The translations under genes were made by a program, and so were the position numbers. A stretch of 64,000 nucleotides of DNA, taken from JAJFIE01 sp964344255. GTDB lineage: Bacteria > Pseudomonadota > Alphaproteobacteria > Rhodospirillales > Casp-alpha2. The DNA lies in assembly GCA_964344255.1 (NCBI GenBank), contig CAYFMQ010000001.1, forward strand, positions 620,001-684,000, written 5' to 3'. The notes beneath the pieces are model-generated. The model was given only the letters and a program-made list of their open reading frames with translations, was not told the DNA's origin and searched no databases. Below are positions 1 to 8,045 of this stretch, piece by piece (the first letter of the stretch is position 1; every line of letters begins with the position of its first letter).

Positions 1-2
1 CG

Positions 3-272
3 CTTAAAAACTGCTTTGTGGTCAACATCGGCAACATGATGGCGTGCTGGTCCGGCGGACGATTCAAGTCGACCATGCATCGGGTCCATCCGCCGCTGGG
101 GGTCGATCGGTATTCCATCGCCTATTTTACCGTGCCGGATTACGACACCGTTGTCAGGCCGCTTTCACCCGAAACGGTCATCGACCAGGAAATCTCCCAA
201 CCAGTCCACGTCGGCGAGGACCTGGCCCGCTTCGTCGCCAGTTGCGATGCCATGCAGCCGGTATACGGTTGA
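3..272 (+). CDS. 2OG-Fe(II) oxygenase, isopenicillin N synthase-like, C-terminal fragment
   Basis: The reading frame is already open at the left edge, so only the last 89 or so residues are visible. The stretch NIGNMMACWSGGRFKSTMHR resembles the C-terminal part of the jelly-roll of isopenicillin N synthase-type 2-oxoglutarate/Fe(II) oxygenases: the NxGD-like strand, then the third iron-ligand histidine in TMHRV, then the RYSIAYF strand that carries the 2-oxoglutarate-binding RxS pair. The substrate cannot be inferred. The gene converges on the next one, with 19 bp between the two stop codons. Confidence 0.7.
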   Translation, partial: LKNCFVVNIGNMMACWSGGRFKSTMHRVHPPLGVDRYSIAYFTVPDYDTVVRPLSPETVIDQEISQPVHVGEDLARFVASCDAMQPVYG

Positions 273-291
273 TGATTGGGCAACTAAGCGC

Positions 292-1875
292 CTAACGACA
301 ATCACCCTGGCGAGCCGGATCGTCGATCAGGATAAAGCCGTAGCGGAGTGGTTTTTCCCGGCCGGGAAGCGTCACATCGATTGTTCGCATCTTGTCTTCC
401 GATGCTGGTGTAACACCGAGGCGTTTTTGTAACTGCGCCAGCATGGTTTCGGTCGCCGGAGACTGGGCCCCTGAATCAAGCAGCCAGACGGCGAGACACT
501 GGCCGGAATCAACAGCACGACCAGGAGGCGAATAAGCGCTGAACTTGTAGCTTACGAAGCGGGAGTCGGGGAAATACCGTCGCAGGTTACCCCCGACCTG
601 CGTCGGGTAATCATACACGTAGATCGTGCCGCCTGAAAAACCGGCGTCGTTCAGGCCTTCCGCCAGTTGCTCATAGGGAACAACCATTTTGCATTTGGCG
701 CACGTCGCCGATTGGGTTGATGCACGCACCATCAGTCCGGCAATAACGGCAAGTCCGAGCAGGGCCAACACAGCGGCGAACCCGCCTACCCGGCGCGGCA
801 GGTTTCCGTCTTTCCCGGCTGGATAAGCCCCGGCGATGCGAATCACGGCATAGGCCGGAAACGGCGCCAGCACGATGAACCAGTGATTGCGAACCTCCGT
901 CAGTCCCGAAACCAGCACCATCACGGCCATTAAGGCGAACAGGAACAGGAAACCGCGCTCACATAACCGCCGCCACCGTCGCCGGTTTTCCTCTCCCTCA
1001 CCCGAGGCCCAAACCGCCCTGGGAAAAAAAAGGATGAAGAGGATCAGTAGCGGCGACAGGATGGAAACGATTCCCACGACCATGTCCAACAGCCCCGTCA
1101 GGTGTGCTAAAGCGGCGTTATCCAGCTTAGGTACGGCCGTCGCCATGGAGGCCCCTGACACGCCCCCAGTTAACAGCCATACGCCATAGGGCAGGACCAG
1201 CCCTAAGGAAACGAGGGCGGCCAGCAGGGCATGGCTGCTTAACAATTTCTGCCTCAGGTCCCAGTCCATCATGGCGGCGGCAAGGAGGGAAACCACCAGG
1301 ACGATAAAATTGTATTTGACCAGGATGCCGACACCAATCAGGAGGCCTAGCCAGATATAGTTCCCTGTTCCGGATGAGGGTTTAATACCAATGCGGACGA
1401 GAGCATGGATAAAGGCGAGGGAAAGAGCCGCCAGCATGACGGTCTGGCTGTAGTTCAGCACGGCGTCCCAGGACAGATAATAAATGCTGAGAACCGACAG
1501 GCCCGCCACGGCGGCCCATTTTCCGTTTCCCGTAAACAGGTACGCCAGTCTGTGGGAAAGGAAGTAGACGAGCCCGAGCAGGAAAAATTTCAGCGCCACG
1601 ACAACGGACAATGCCGGGCCGAAAGCCTGAACCAGACCATAGGCCAGCCAAACATACAAAGGCGGTTGGCCCACCTTGTAGATTCCTTCAAGGGACTGCG
1701 TCAGCAATAGAACTTCGGCATCGTCCTCCGATGCGGCAGGAAACAGGATGAGGCGCAAGGCAAACAACGCCGCCAAATAGATAACAACCGTAATTGTAAA
1801 GCTGCGTGGGGATGAGAGAACATTCAGCGCACCATCAATGCGCCCCTGTAGCCCCCCCGTCGATGCCTGGCTCAC
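292..1875 (-). CDS. GT39-like integral membrane glycosyltransferase (ArnT/PMT superfamily)
   Basis: A 527-residue polytopic protein with roughly ten hydrophobic segments up to about residue 375 and a soluble C-terminal domain of about 140 residues. The acidic motif EDDAE at residues 50-54, after the first membrane segment, sits where PMT/ArnT glycosyltransferases carry the catalytic aspartate in the first periplasmic loop. Such enzymes transfer sugars from polyprenyl-phosphate donors to lipids or proteins on the outer face of the inner membrane; acceptor and sugar are unknown here. The start overlaps the stop of the upstream asparaginase gene by 4 bp, so the two are probably translationally coupled, although no functional link is obvious. 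Confidence 0.75.
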   Translation of the reverse strand: MSQASTGGLQGRIDGALNVLSSPRSFTITVVIYLAALFALRLILFPAASEDDAEVLLLTQSLEGIYKVGQPPLYVWLAYGLVQAFGPALSVVVALKFFLLGLVYFLSHRLAYLFTGNGKWAAVAGLSVLSIYYLSWDAVLNYSQTVMLAALSLAFIHALVRIGIKPSSGTGNYIWLGLLIGVGILVKYNFIVLVVSLLAAAMMDWDLRQKLLSSHALLAALVSLGLVLPYGVWLLTGGVSGASMATAVPKLDNAALAHLTGLLDMVVGIVSILSPLLILFILFFPRAVWASGEGEENRRRWRRLCERGFLFLFALMAVMVLVSGLTEVRNHWFIVLAPFPAYAVIRIAGAYPAGKDGNLPRRVGGFAAVLALLGLAVIAGLMVRASTQSATCAKCKMVVPYEQLAEGLNDAGFSGGTIYVYDYPTQVGGNLRRYFPDSRFVSYKFSAYSPPGRAVDSGQCLAVWLLDSGAQSPATETMLAQLQKRLGVTPASEDKMRTIDVTLPGREKPLRYGFILIDDPARQGDCR

Positions 1876-2888
1876 CTGCCGGCTCCGCCGGATTCACGGG
1901 TGATGATACGACCGACGGTATTTCCAAGGGTATTTTTCACGGGCGCCTCGAGATAATCAATCAGTTCTGTGGCTGCCCGATCTCCGATCACGTCCAAGTA
2001 CCGCAAGACCCATAGGATGGCCGAGTCCGATGCACGGGCGTTGCCGTCACGGGTCTTGAGGGCGACACCCATGCCACGTTCAGGCAGAATAGCGATGTGA
2101 ACACCTTCCGCGCCGCCTTTTATTGCGACATTGTCCATGACCGCCATGGCGGCGGTATCTACCTTGCCGCGACCGCCGACCATGTCGGGATGCGCTGTCA
2201 TGGCGGCGATAATTCGTTGAGCGGCGTTTTCCCGGACAGCGCCCATACCGCGTGGGTCCGCCATTCGCGCCATGCCCCGCGCCAGCGCCGCCAGCGGCAT
2301 GCCATGGACCGGGATTCCGCATCCGTCCGAGCCAAGGGATGTTGAGGATAAATCCCACCCCGTCATTTCACTCAAGGCTTCGGATACCCGTTTCTGAACC
2401 GGGTGATCCGGCTGGATATAACCGGCAGGCTGCTCGCCCATATGCATTGCCGTCGCCAGAAAGCCGGCATGCTTGCCGGAGCAGTTATTGTGGAAACGAG
2501 TCGGGCGTTGACCCGAACGCGCCAGATCACCCCCTGTTTTCAGGTCATAAGGCCAATGCGGGCCGCATTCAAAGTCGCTCTCAACCAGGCCGATACGATC
2601 CATTATGGCTTTTGCGCCATCGACATGGATAGGCTGCCCCTGATGAGAGGCACAGGCCAGGGCGATTTCCGCATCCGTGAACCCGAAATGATCCGCCGCG
2701 CCGGTCTCGATCAATGGCAGCGCCTGCATCGGCTTTGCCGCTGAGCGGGCGTATATTTCCCGGTCAACGTCACCCCAGGCAGCGACAATACCGCCATCGG
2801 CCGTTACCACGATAGCATCGACATGATGCGTGCTTTCAACCAAAGGGCCACGAGAAACTTCAACCAGTAACGATTCAGAAAGATTCAT
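1872..2888 (-). CDS. Type II L-asparaginase, Rhizobium etli type (Asparaginase_II)
   Basis: A 338-residue protein that should hydrolyse L-asparagine to aspartate and ammonia. It carries the features of the R. etli-type family, which is unrelated to the E. coli enzymes: an SxxK nucleophile motif (S49, K52 in RSAAK), the NCSGKH block that supplies a zinc-ligand cysteine and a lysine, and DGCGIP, which supplies the second cysteine. No signal peptide is visible, so it is probably cytoplasmic. It is the first gene of a two-gene unit and overlaps the downstream GT39-like gene by 4 bp (ATGA). It is divergent from the IalB-like gene. Confidence 0.88.
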   Translation of the reverse strand: MNLSESLLVEVSRGPLVESTHHVDAIVVTADGGIVAAWGDVDREIYARSAAKPMQALPLIETGAADHFGFTDAEIALACASHQGQPIHVDGAKAIMDRIGLVESDFECGPHWPYDLKTGGDLARSGQRPTRFHNNCSGKHAGFLATAMHMGEQPAGYIQPDHPVQKRVSEALSEMTGWDLSSTSLGSDGCGIPVHGMPLAALARGMARMADPRGMGAVRENAAQRIIAAMTAHPDMVGGRGKVDTAAMAVMDNVAIKGGAEGVHIAILPERGMGVALKTRDGNARASDSAILWVLRYLDVIGDRAATELIDYLEAPVKNTLGNTVGRIITRESGGAGR

Positions 2889-2952
2889 CAGGTATCCATC
2901 GTTATCAAACAGTCTTAATGTTGACCCCTTGTCGGGCGTCTTCGCAAACGGT

Positions 2953-3504
2953 ATGGCATTTGCAATGAAACGTGTCTACGGGAAATCCAATAAACGCCTC
3001 CTGGGTTATCTCTTCAATTTGTCTCTCATCATTATGCTCACGGCAGGCGGTCAGAGCGCCCTCGCCGAAACGCTCGGCATCCATGGCGACTGGAGCGCTT
3101 TCAAAACGGCCGAAAGCAACAGCGATGTCTGTTATATCGGTTCCGAGCCCCAGAAGGCTGAAGGCGATTATACCCAACGCGGCGAAACCTATGTTCTGGT
3201 GACCCAGCGCCCCGGCGTCAAGGAACTGGATGTCGTTAGCATCCGGGCCGGTTACAATTACCGCCAGGGAAGCGAAGTCTTCATCAAGATCGGCGGGTCG
3301 TCGTTCACCCTGTTCACGTCCGAAGGCCATGCCTGGGCCAGGGACACTGAAACGGACAGAGAACTGGTCAAGGCCATGCAACGCGGCAACAAGATGGTCG
3401 TCAAGGGGACCTCCTGGCGGGGAACGGTGACGACCGACACCTATTCCCTGAAAGGCTTCACTGCAGCCTACAAGGCGTCCCGCACCGCCTGCGGGCTTAA
3501 CTAA
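2953..3504 (+). CDS. IalB-family (invasion-associated locus B) secreted protein
   Basis: About 183 residues from ATG 2953; ATG 2965 is an alternative, and an earlier in-frame ATG at 2830 would overlap the divergent asparaginase gene. The N-terminus has basic residues (KSNKRLL) and a hydrophobic core ending in QSALAET, a good Sec signal peptide. The mature part has the IalB-domain features: a GDW-like strand near the start, a DVCYIGSEP strand, and VFIKIGGSSFTLF, with a final cysteine that could pair with the first. The family is periplasmic, is found in many alphaproteobacteria, and its biochemical role is unclear. The downstream HAD gene begins 12 bp later. Confidence 0.75.
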   Translation: MAFAMKRVYGKSNKRLLGYLFNLSLIIMLTAGGQSALAETLGIHGDWSAFKTAESNSDVCYIGSEPQKAEGDYTQRGETYVLVTQRPGVKELDVVSIRAGYNYRQGSEVFIKIGGSSFTLFTSEGHAWARDTETDRELVKAMQRGNKMVVKGTSWRGTVTTDTYSLKGFTAAYKASRTACGLN

Positions 3505-3516
3505 CCGACTGAGCAT

Positions 3517-4164
3517 ATGGGCCGATCGTATCCAGCCGCCATTTTCTTTGACTTCGACGGCGTGATTGTCGACTCAACGGCAATCAAGACGGAAGCTTTC
3601 GCCAGCATCTACGAACCCTACGGCAATGAAACCGTAGAGGCGGTGCTGGAACACCATAAGGCGAACGAGGGCATATCGCGCTTGCTCAAGTTCCGCCATT
3701 GCCACAAAACCCTGTTGGGGATCGATCTGGATGACGACGCCCTCGGTGAGTTGGCGGAAACCTATACTGCCCTGGTCGAAGAGAATGTCGTAAGCTGTGC
3801 CGGCGTAGCAGGTGCAGAAGAGTTTCTTAAAAAACATAACGACAGGATCATGCTGTTTGTCGTATCCGGAACCCCGGAAGATGAACTTCAACGCATAGCG
3901 GAACGTCGCGGCCTGTCCGGCTATTTCAGGGAGGTCAGGGGCTCTCCCGCCACAAAGGACGTGATCGTTCGAGATCTGCTTGCCCGTTATGACATTGATC
4001 CCAACCAGGCATTTTTTGTTGGTGACGCCATGGCGGATTATAGGGCAGCAATTACCTGCGGCATTCCATTCATTGGGCGCGTTACGCCGGGGCATGACAA
4101 CCCGTTTCCCCCGGAAGTGGCGGTTATTGATGACCTGACACGCCTGGAGTCACAAATTTTTTAG
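3517..4164 (+). CDS. HAD-superfamily hydrolase (phosphoglycolate phosphatase-like)
   Basis: A 215-residue cytoplasmic phosphatase-type protein. All four HAD motifs are visible: DFDGVIVDS near the N-terminus (nucleophile and acid/base aspartates), VVSGTP for motif II, the lysine in PATKDV for motif III, and FFVGDAMADY for motif IV. A helical cap lies between motifs I and II, as in PGP/beta-phosphoglucomutase-like members. It lacks a recognisable phosphonatase cap lysine motif, so its position before the phosphonate transporter does not by itself imply a C-P bond cleaving role. It may be cotranscribed with the IalB-like gene. Confidence 0.82.
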   Translation: MGRSYPAAIFFDFDGVIVDSTAIKTEAFASIYEPYGNETVEAVLEHHKANEGISRLLKFRHCHKTLLGIDLDDDALGELAETYTALVEENVVSCAGVAGAEEFLKKHNDRIMLFVVSGTPEDELQRIAERRGLSGYFREVRGSPATKDVIVRDLLARYDIDPNQAFFVGDAMADYRAAITCGIPFIGRVTPGHDNPFPPEVAVIDDLTRLESQIF

Positions 4165-4172
4165 TCAAACTA

Positions 4173-4217
4173 AAATTTGAAACTTTTGTGACAACTTATT
4201 TTATTTCTGTATATAAT
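4173..4217 (+). promoter_or_regulatory. Candidate phn promoter with possible Pho-box-like repeats
   Basis: GTGACA at 4188-4193 and TATAAT at 4212-4217 are separated by 18 bp and look like a sigma-70 promoter for phnD. Overlapping it on the complementary strand are two adjacent 11-mers, TTGTCACAAAA (4194-4184) and GTTTCAAATTT (4183-4173), each about 8 of 11 matches to the PhoB half-site consensus. The orientation is opposite to the usual activating one, so phosphate control is only a suggestion. About 180 bp of AT-rich leader follows before phnD. Confidence 0.35.
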
Positions 4218-4397
4218 CCGACTTTAATGAACAGCCCTATGAAATGACGGGCTGAATAATAAATGGGGAGGTGCGTATAATTTTCTCACTTTGATTTATC
4301 GTTTCTCCCAAAAAGCCACATTCTTTGAGGCGCAGATCAGGAACGCACATACAAAAAAAACAATGTGCCGAATCGTTAACCAGGGAGACTATATGAA

Positions 4398-5375
4398 ATG
4401 TTAAAAATCAAAACGATCTTCTCGTTCCTCAGCATTGCCGCTTTATCGGCATTGATCTTATCTGCTCCAGCTATTGCAGCAGGCGATTGCGCCCGTGGTA
4501 CGCTGGACAAGCAATACTGCGACATTGACGGCGATCTTGTCGCTGACCTGCCAACCGATCCTGCTGAGTGGGTCAATCCGGACACCATTATCTTCTCTTA
4601 CACACCCGTCGAAGATCCTGCCGTTTACCAGAAAGTCTGGGATGGTTTCATTAATCACATGGCGGAAGTTACGGGGAAAAATGTTGTCTTTTTCCCGGTC
4701 CAGTCCTATGCCGCACAATATGAAGCCATGCGCTCCGGACGGCTGCATATCGCCGGTGTGAATACGGGCGGCAATCCTGTTGCCGTTAACTGCGCCGGTT
4801 TCGTACCTTTCGCTATGATGGCCTCCAATGACGGTTCCTATGGATACGAGATGGAAATCATCGTTCCGGCCAACAGCGATATTACAACGCCATCCGACAT
4901 CAAGGGGCGGACGCTGACCTTTACGTCCCCGACATCCAACTCCGGCAACAAGGCACCCTCCGCCCTGTTGAAATCCGAATTCGGCTTGATCAAGGATGTA
5001 GACTTCGAAACCAATTTCTCAGGCAAGCATGACAACTCCATTCTCGGCATTGCCAACGGTGACTATGAAGTCGCACCTGTCGCCAACTCCGTCCTGAAAC
5101 GCATGATTGACCGTGGCGTGGTTTCAACGGACCAGTATCGTACGATCTACAAGTCCGAAACATTTCCGACCACCGGTTATGGCCATGCCCATAACCTGGA
5201 CCCGACCGTGGCTGCGCTGGTCAAACAAGCGTTCTTCACGTTCGAATGGGAAGGCTCCGACCTCCAGGCGGAATTCAAGAAAGAAGGCCGCTTCGTTTCC
5301 ATTCATCATAAATCCGACTGGAACGTGATCCGCAAGATCGATGCCGCCAACGGTGTCGATTATAGCTGCAAGTAA
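4398..5375 (+). CDS. phnD: Phosphonate/phosphite-type ABC transporter substrate-binding protein
   Basis: A 325-residue periplasmic binding protein of the PhnD family. Residues 1-27 form a signal peptide ending in APAIAA. The mature protein has the family pattern: IIFSYTPVEDP, an FFPVQSYAAQYEAM segment, a hinge strand and the FTSPTSNSGNKAPSALL loop, which in PhnD-like proteins contributes serine/threonine contacts to the phosphonate group. It should capture a phosphonate, phosphate ester or phosphite for the PhnCEE permease; the exact ligand cannot be read from sequence. AGGGAG at 4382-4387 is the likely ribosome site. An earlier ATG at 4393 is out of frame and closes at once. Confidence 0.9.
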   Translation: MLKIKTIFSFLSIAALSALILSAPAIAAGDCARGTLDKQYCDIDGDLVADLPTDPAEWVNPDTIIFSYTPVEDPAVYQKVWDGFINHMAEVTGKNVVFFPVQSYAAQYEAMRSGRLHIAGVNTGGNPVAVNCAGFVPFAMMASNDGSYGYEMEIIVPANSDITTPSDIKGRTLTFTSPTSNSGNKAPSALLKSEFGLIKDVDFETNFSGKHDNSILGIANGDYEVAPVANSVLKRMIDRGVVSTDQYRTIYKSETFPTTGYGHAHNLDPTVAALVKQAFFTFEWEGSDLQAEFKKEGRFVSIHHKSDWNVIRKIDAANGVDYSCK

Positions 5376-5390
5376 GCCTTTATCCTCCCC

Positions 5391-5439
5391 GCAGGATGCG
5401 GGAATTAATGCCCGCATCCTGCTGATTTTTTTATTTTTT
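5391..5439 (+). terminator. Intrinsic terminator/attenuator between phnD and phnC
   Basis: A perfect 12-bp stem (5391-5402 paired with 5411-5422, arm GCAGGATGCGGG) with an 8-nt loop is followed by a T-rich tail from about 5426 to 5439. It has all the parts of a rho-independent terminator but lies between phnD and phnC inside the operon. It probably stops part of the transcripts after phnD, giving more binding protein than permease. Confidence 0.88.
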
Positions 5440-5473
5440 ATACCCGATAATCCAGTAATCCGGAGGGTTCCCC

Positions 5474-6337
5474 ATGCTGCGCCTCGATAAACTGGTCAAG
5501 CAATACAAGACAGGCGATTTGGCGCTTAAGGAAATCTCTCTTGAGATTCCCGATGGGCAGGTCATGGCCCTGATCGGCCCCTCCGGGGCGGGCAAGTCAA
5601 CGCTGATCCGTTGCGTTAACAGATTGGTGGAGCCGACCTCCGGCACGGTACACCTTAACGTCCTGGAACTGACATCGCTGAACCAGACCCAGTTGCGGCG
5701 TGCACGGCGGCGCATGGGAATGATCTTCCAGGAATACGCCCTGGTCGAACGCCTGAGCGTCATGGAGAATGTCCTGTCGGGGCGGCTGGGATATGTCGGT
5801 TTCTGGCGCAGCTATTTCCGGAAGTTTCCGCAAGAAGATGTTGATGAGGCCTTTCGTCTTCTTGAGCGTGTCGGTCTCGATCATATGTGCGACAAGCGTG
5901 CTGATGAACTATCCGGTGGACAACGCCAGCGGGTGGGCATTTGCCGGGCGCTGATCCAGAACCCCGAACTTCTGCTGGTTGACGAGCCGACGGCCTCTCT
6001 CGATCCGAAAACCTCTCGACAGATCATGCGGCTTATCTGCGAGCTTTGCGAAGAAAGAAACCTATCCGCCATCATCAACATCCATGATGTGATGCTGGCG
6101 CAAATGTTCGCAAAACGCATCGTCGGGCTGCAATTGGGCGAGATTGTCTATGACGGTCTGCCTAACGGCATGTCGCCCGATGTCCTGACCCAGATTTATG
6201 GTGAAGAGGACTGGGAGGCCACCATCGGCAAGGTCGAAGACGACGACATGGACGATTCATTCAAGGATTCGATGGCGGAGGCAGAAGCTGACCATACGCC
6301 GCATCTTGATCGCGACCGCCTTGCCGGCATGACATGA
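5474..6337 (+). CDS. phnC: Phosphonate-type ABC transporter ATP-binding protein
   Basis: A 287-residue cytoplasmic ATPase that should power PhnE-mediated uptake. Walker A is GPSGAGKST (residues 35-43), the signature is LSGGQRQRVGICRAL, and Walker B runs into the D-loop as LLLVDEPTASLDP, followed by the switch histidine in INIHDVMLA. The C-terminus has an acidic extension of about 35 residues (DDDMDD and following) beyond the usual PhnC length. A GGAGGG ribosome site precedes the start. The stop overlaps the phnE start by 4 bp. Confidence 0.92.
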   Translation: MLRLDKLVKQYKTGDLALKEISLEIPDGQVMALIGPSGAGKSTLIRCVNRLVEPTSGTVHLNVLELTSLNQTQLRRARRRMGMIFQEYALVERLSVMENVLSGRLGYVGFWRSYFRKFPQEDVDEAFRLLERVGLDHMCDKRADELSGGQRQRVGICRALIQNPELLLVDEPTASLDPKTSRQIMRLICELCEERNLSAIINIHDVMLAQMFAKRIVGLQLGEIVYDGLPNGMSPDVLTQIYGEEDWEATIGKVEDDDMDDSFKDSMAEAEADHTPHLDRDRLAGMT

Positions 6338-7164
6338 GCATTATCGTTATGACGACCGAAACACTGGTATCAACCCGATCACGACGCTGGACGAAACCGC
6401 CGCTCATAAAAAGCCCGCTGTTACGTTGGGTCTTGTGGCTTGGCGCCGGTATTTACCTGGCCCTCGCTTTCGGCACCATGGACGTCAACTGGTCCCGTGT
6501 CGCCGACGGAATCCCCAGGGGAATACGTTTCATTTCCGGATTCTTTCCGCCAGATTTCATTACAAGCTGGGAAGAGATATTAGGCGGTCTCAACGAAAGT
6601 ATCTGGATGACCGTTACGTCCACCGTTGTCGGCATCGCCATCTCCATCCCGGTTGGCTTGGGCGCCGCAAAGAACCTGGCGCCGGCGCCGGTGTATTACT
6701 TCTGCCGGGGTATCCTTGCTGTATCCCGAAGTTTTCAGGAAGTCATCATCGCCATTTTCATGGTCAAGCTATTCGGCTTCGGCCCGTTCGCCGGTTTTCT
6801 GACGCTGGTCATCGCCTCCGTCGGTTTCTACGGAAAGCTACTGGCCGAGGACATCGAGGATATGGACCCCGTCCAGGCTGAAGCCATCAAGGCAACCGGG
6901 GGCAGCTGGTTCCAGTGGCTCAACTACGCCGTCCAGCCACAGGTCATGCCCCGTATGATCGGCCTTGGTCTTTACCGCCTCGACATCAATTTCCGGGAAT
7001 CGGCCGTGGTCGGCATCGTTGGCGCCGGCGGAATCGGCGCAACATTGAACACAGCCTTTGACCGTTATGAATACGGCACGGCGGCGGCGGTGCTGCTCGT
7101 TATCATCGGCATCGTCATGATCGTGGAATACACCTCAGGCTTCGTCCGCAAGAAGGTGCAGTAA
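6334..7164 (+). CDS. phnE: Phosphonate-type ABC transporter permease, first PhnE
   Basis: A 276-residue inner-membrane permease with about six membrane spans. The EAA loop that contacts the ATPase is visible as EAIKATGGSWFQWLNYAVQP, followed by the conserved DINFRESAVVGIVGAGGIG segment of PhnE permeases. It overlaps phnC by 4 bp and ends 1 bp before the second permease, so all three should be translated together. With the next gene it probably forms a heterodimeric channel, as in operons with two phnE genes. Confidence 0.92.
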   Translation: MSIIVMTTETLVSTRSRRWTKPPLIKSPLLRWVLWLGAGIYLALAFGTMDVNWSRVADGIPRGIRFISGFFPPDFITSWEEILGGLNESIWMTVTSTVVGIAISIPVGLGAAKNLAPAPVYYFCRGILAVSRSFQEVIIAIFMVKLFGFGPFAGFLTLVIASVGFYGKLLAEDIEDMDPVQAEAIKATGGSWFQWLNYAVQPQVMPRMIGLGLYRLDINFRESAVVGIVGAGGIGATLNTAFDRYEYGTAAAVLLVIIGIVMIVEYTSGFVRKKVQ

Positions 7165-7165
7165 G

Positions 7166-7981
7166 ATGGCGGTTAGAGAGAGCAATGGCCAGAAGGTCTG
7201 GCAACGGCGGGATCGCAACAGACAGCTTTCCATCTGGGCTGGTTATTTCGCCGCGGCAACGGTTTTTGCCGTCTGTTGGGAATACATGTCCGGCAAAACC
7301 ATCTGGATGTTCGTTTGGGATGCGCCAAGACAGGCGGGCGATATCGTATCGAGAATGATTCCGCCAAAATGGCCCTATATAAATGAACTGTGGCGTACCA
7401 TCTGGGACACGATCAACATCGCGACACTCGGTACTATCATTGCCGTCATCCTGGCCGTTCCCACGGCGTTTTGCGCGGCCAGGAACACAACACCCAGCGT
7501 CCGTTTCGTTAGGCCCGTGGCGCTTTTCATTATCGTTTCATCCCGTTCTATTAATTCGCTGATCTGGGCGCTTATCATTGTCGCCATTCTGGGCCCGGGC
7601 GTGCTTGCAGGTGTGTTAGCGATCGGGCTGCGTTCCATCGGGTTCTGCGCCAAGCTGCTCTACGAGGCCATAGAAGAGATCGACCCGAACCAGGTCGAAG
7701 CCGTAACGGCAACCGGCGCCAAGGGCCCGCAGGTTCTGGCCTATGGTATCGTGCCGCAGATTCTTCCCGCTTTTGCCGGTATTTCAGTTTTCCGCTGGGA
7801 TATCAATATCCGGGAATCGACCATTCTCGGTTATGTCGGCGCGGGCGGCATCGGCATTCACTTGAGCGGTTCCATCGCCAACCTTGCCTGGACCCAGGTC
7901 AGCGTTATCCTGCTTGTTATCCTGGCGACCGTTATCATCAGCGAATGGGTGTCGGCAAAAGTTCGTCACGCGATTATTTAG
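7166..7981 (+). CDS. phnE: Phosphonate-type ABC transporter permease, second PhnE
   Basis: A 271-residue permease paralogous to the preceding gene: EAVTATGAKGPQVLAYGIVP is the EAA loop and DINIRESTILGYVGAGGIG matches the same C-terminal block. About six membrane segments are visible, with an N-terminal cytoplasmic tail rich in charged residues. It is the last gene of the phn operon. No C-P lyase, phosphonatase or phosphite dehydrogenase gene is visible in the window, so the imported compound must be processed by genes elsewhere. Confidence 0.9.
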   Translation: MAVRESNGQKVWQRRDRNRQLSIWAGYFAAATVFAVCWEYMSGKTIWMFVWDAPRQAGDIVSRMIPPKWPYINELWRTIWDTINIATLGTIIAVILAVPTAFCAARNTTPSVRFVRPVALFIIVSSRSINSLIWALIIVAILGPGVLAGVLAIGLRSIGFCAKLLYEAIEEIDPNQVEAVTATGAKGPQVLAYGIVPQILPAFAGISVFRWDINIRESTILGYVGAGGIGIHLSGSIANLAWTQVSVILLVILATVIISEWVSAKVRHAII

Positions 7982-8018
7982 ACCTCTGATCTAAAGATAC
8001 GGAAATACTGGCATTAAA

Positions 8019-8043
8019 CCCCCTTCTGCCTATATGAAGGGGG
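8019..8043 (+). promoter_or_regulatory. rlmN: Hairpin covering the rlmN ribosome-binding region
   Basis: CCCCCTTC at 8019-8026 pairs perfectly with GAAGGGGG at 8036-8043 around a 9-nt loop. The right arm is the only purine-rich, ribosome-site-like sequence before ATG 8046, and the loop contains the alternative ATG 8034. No T-run follows, so it is not an ordinary terminator. It could limit rlmN translation, or separate it from phn read-through. Confidence 0.5.
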
Positions 8044-8045
8044 CC

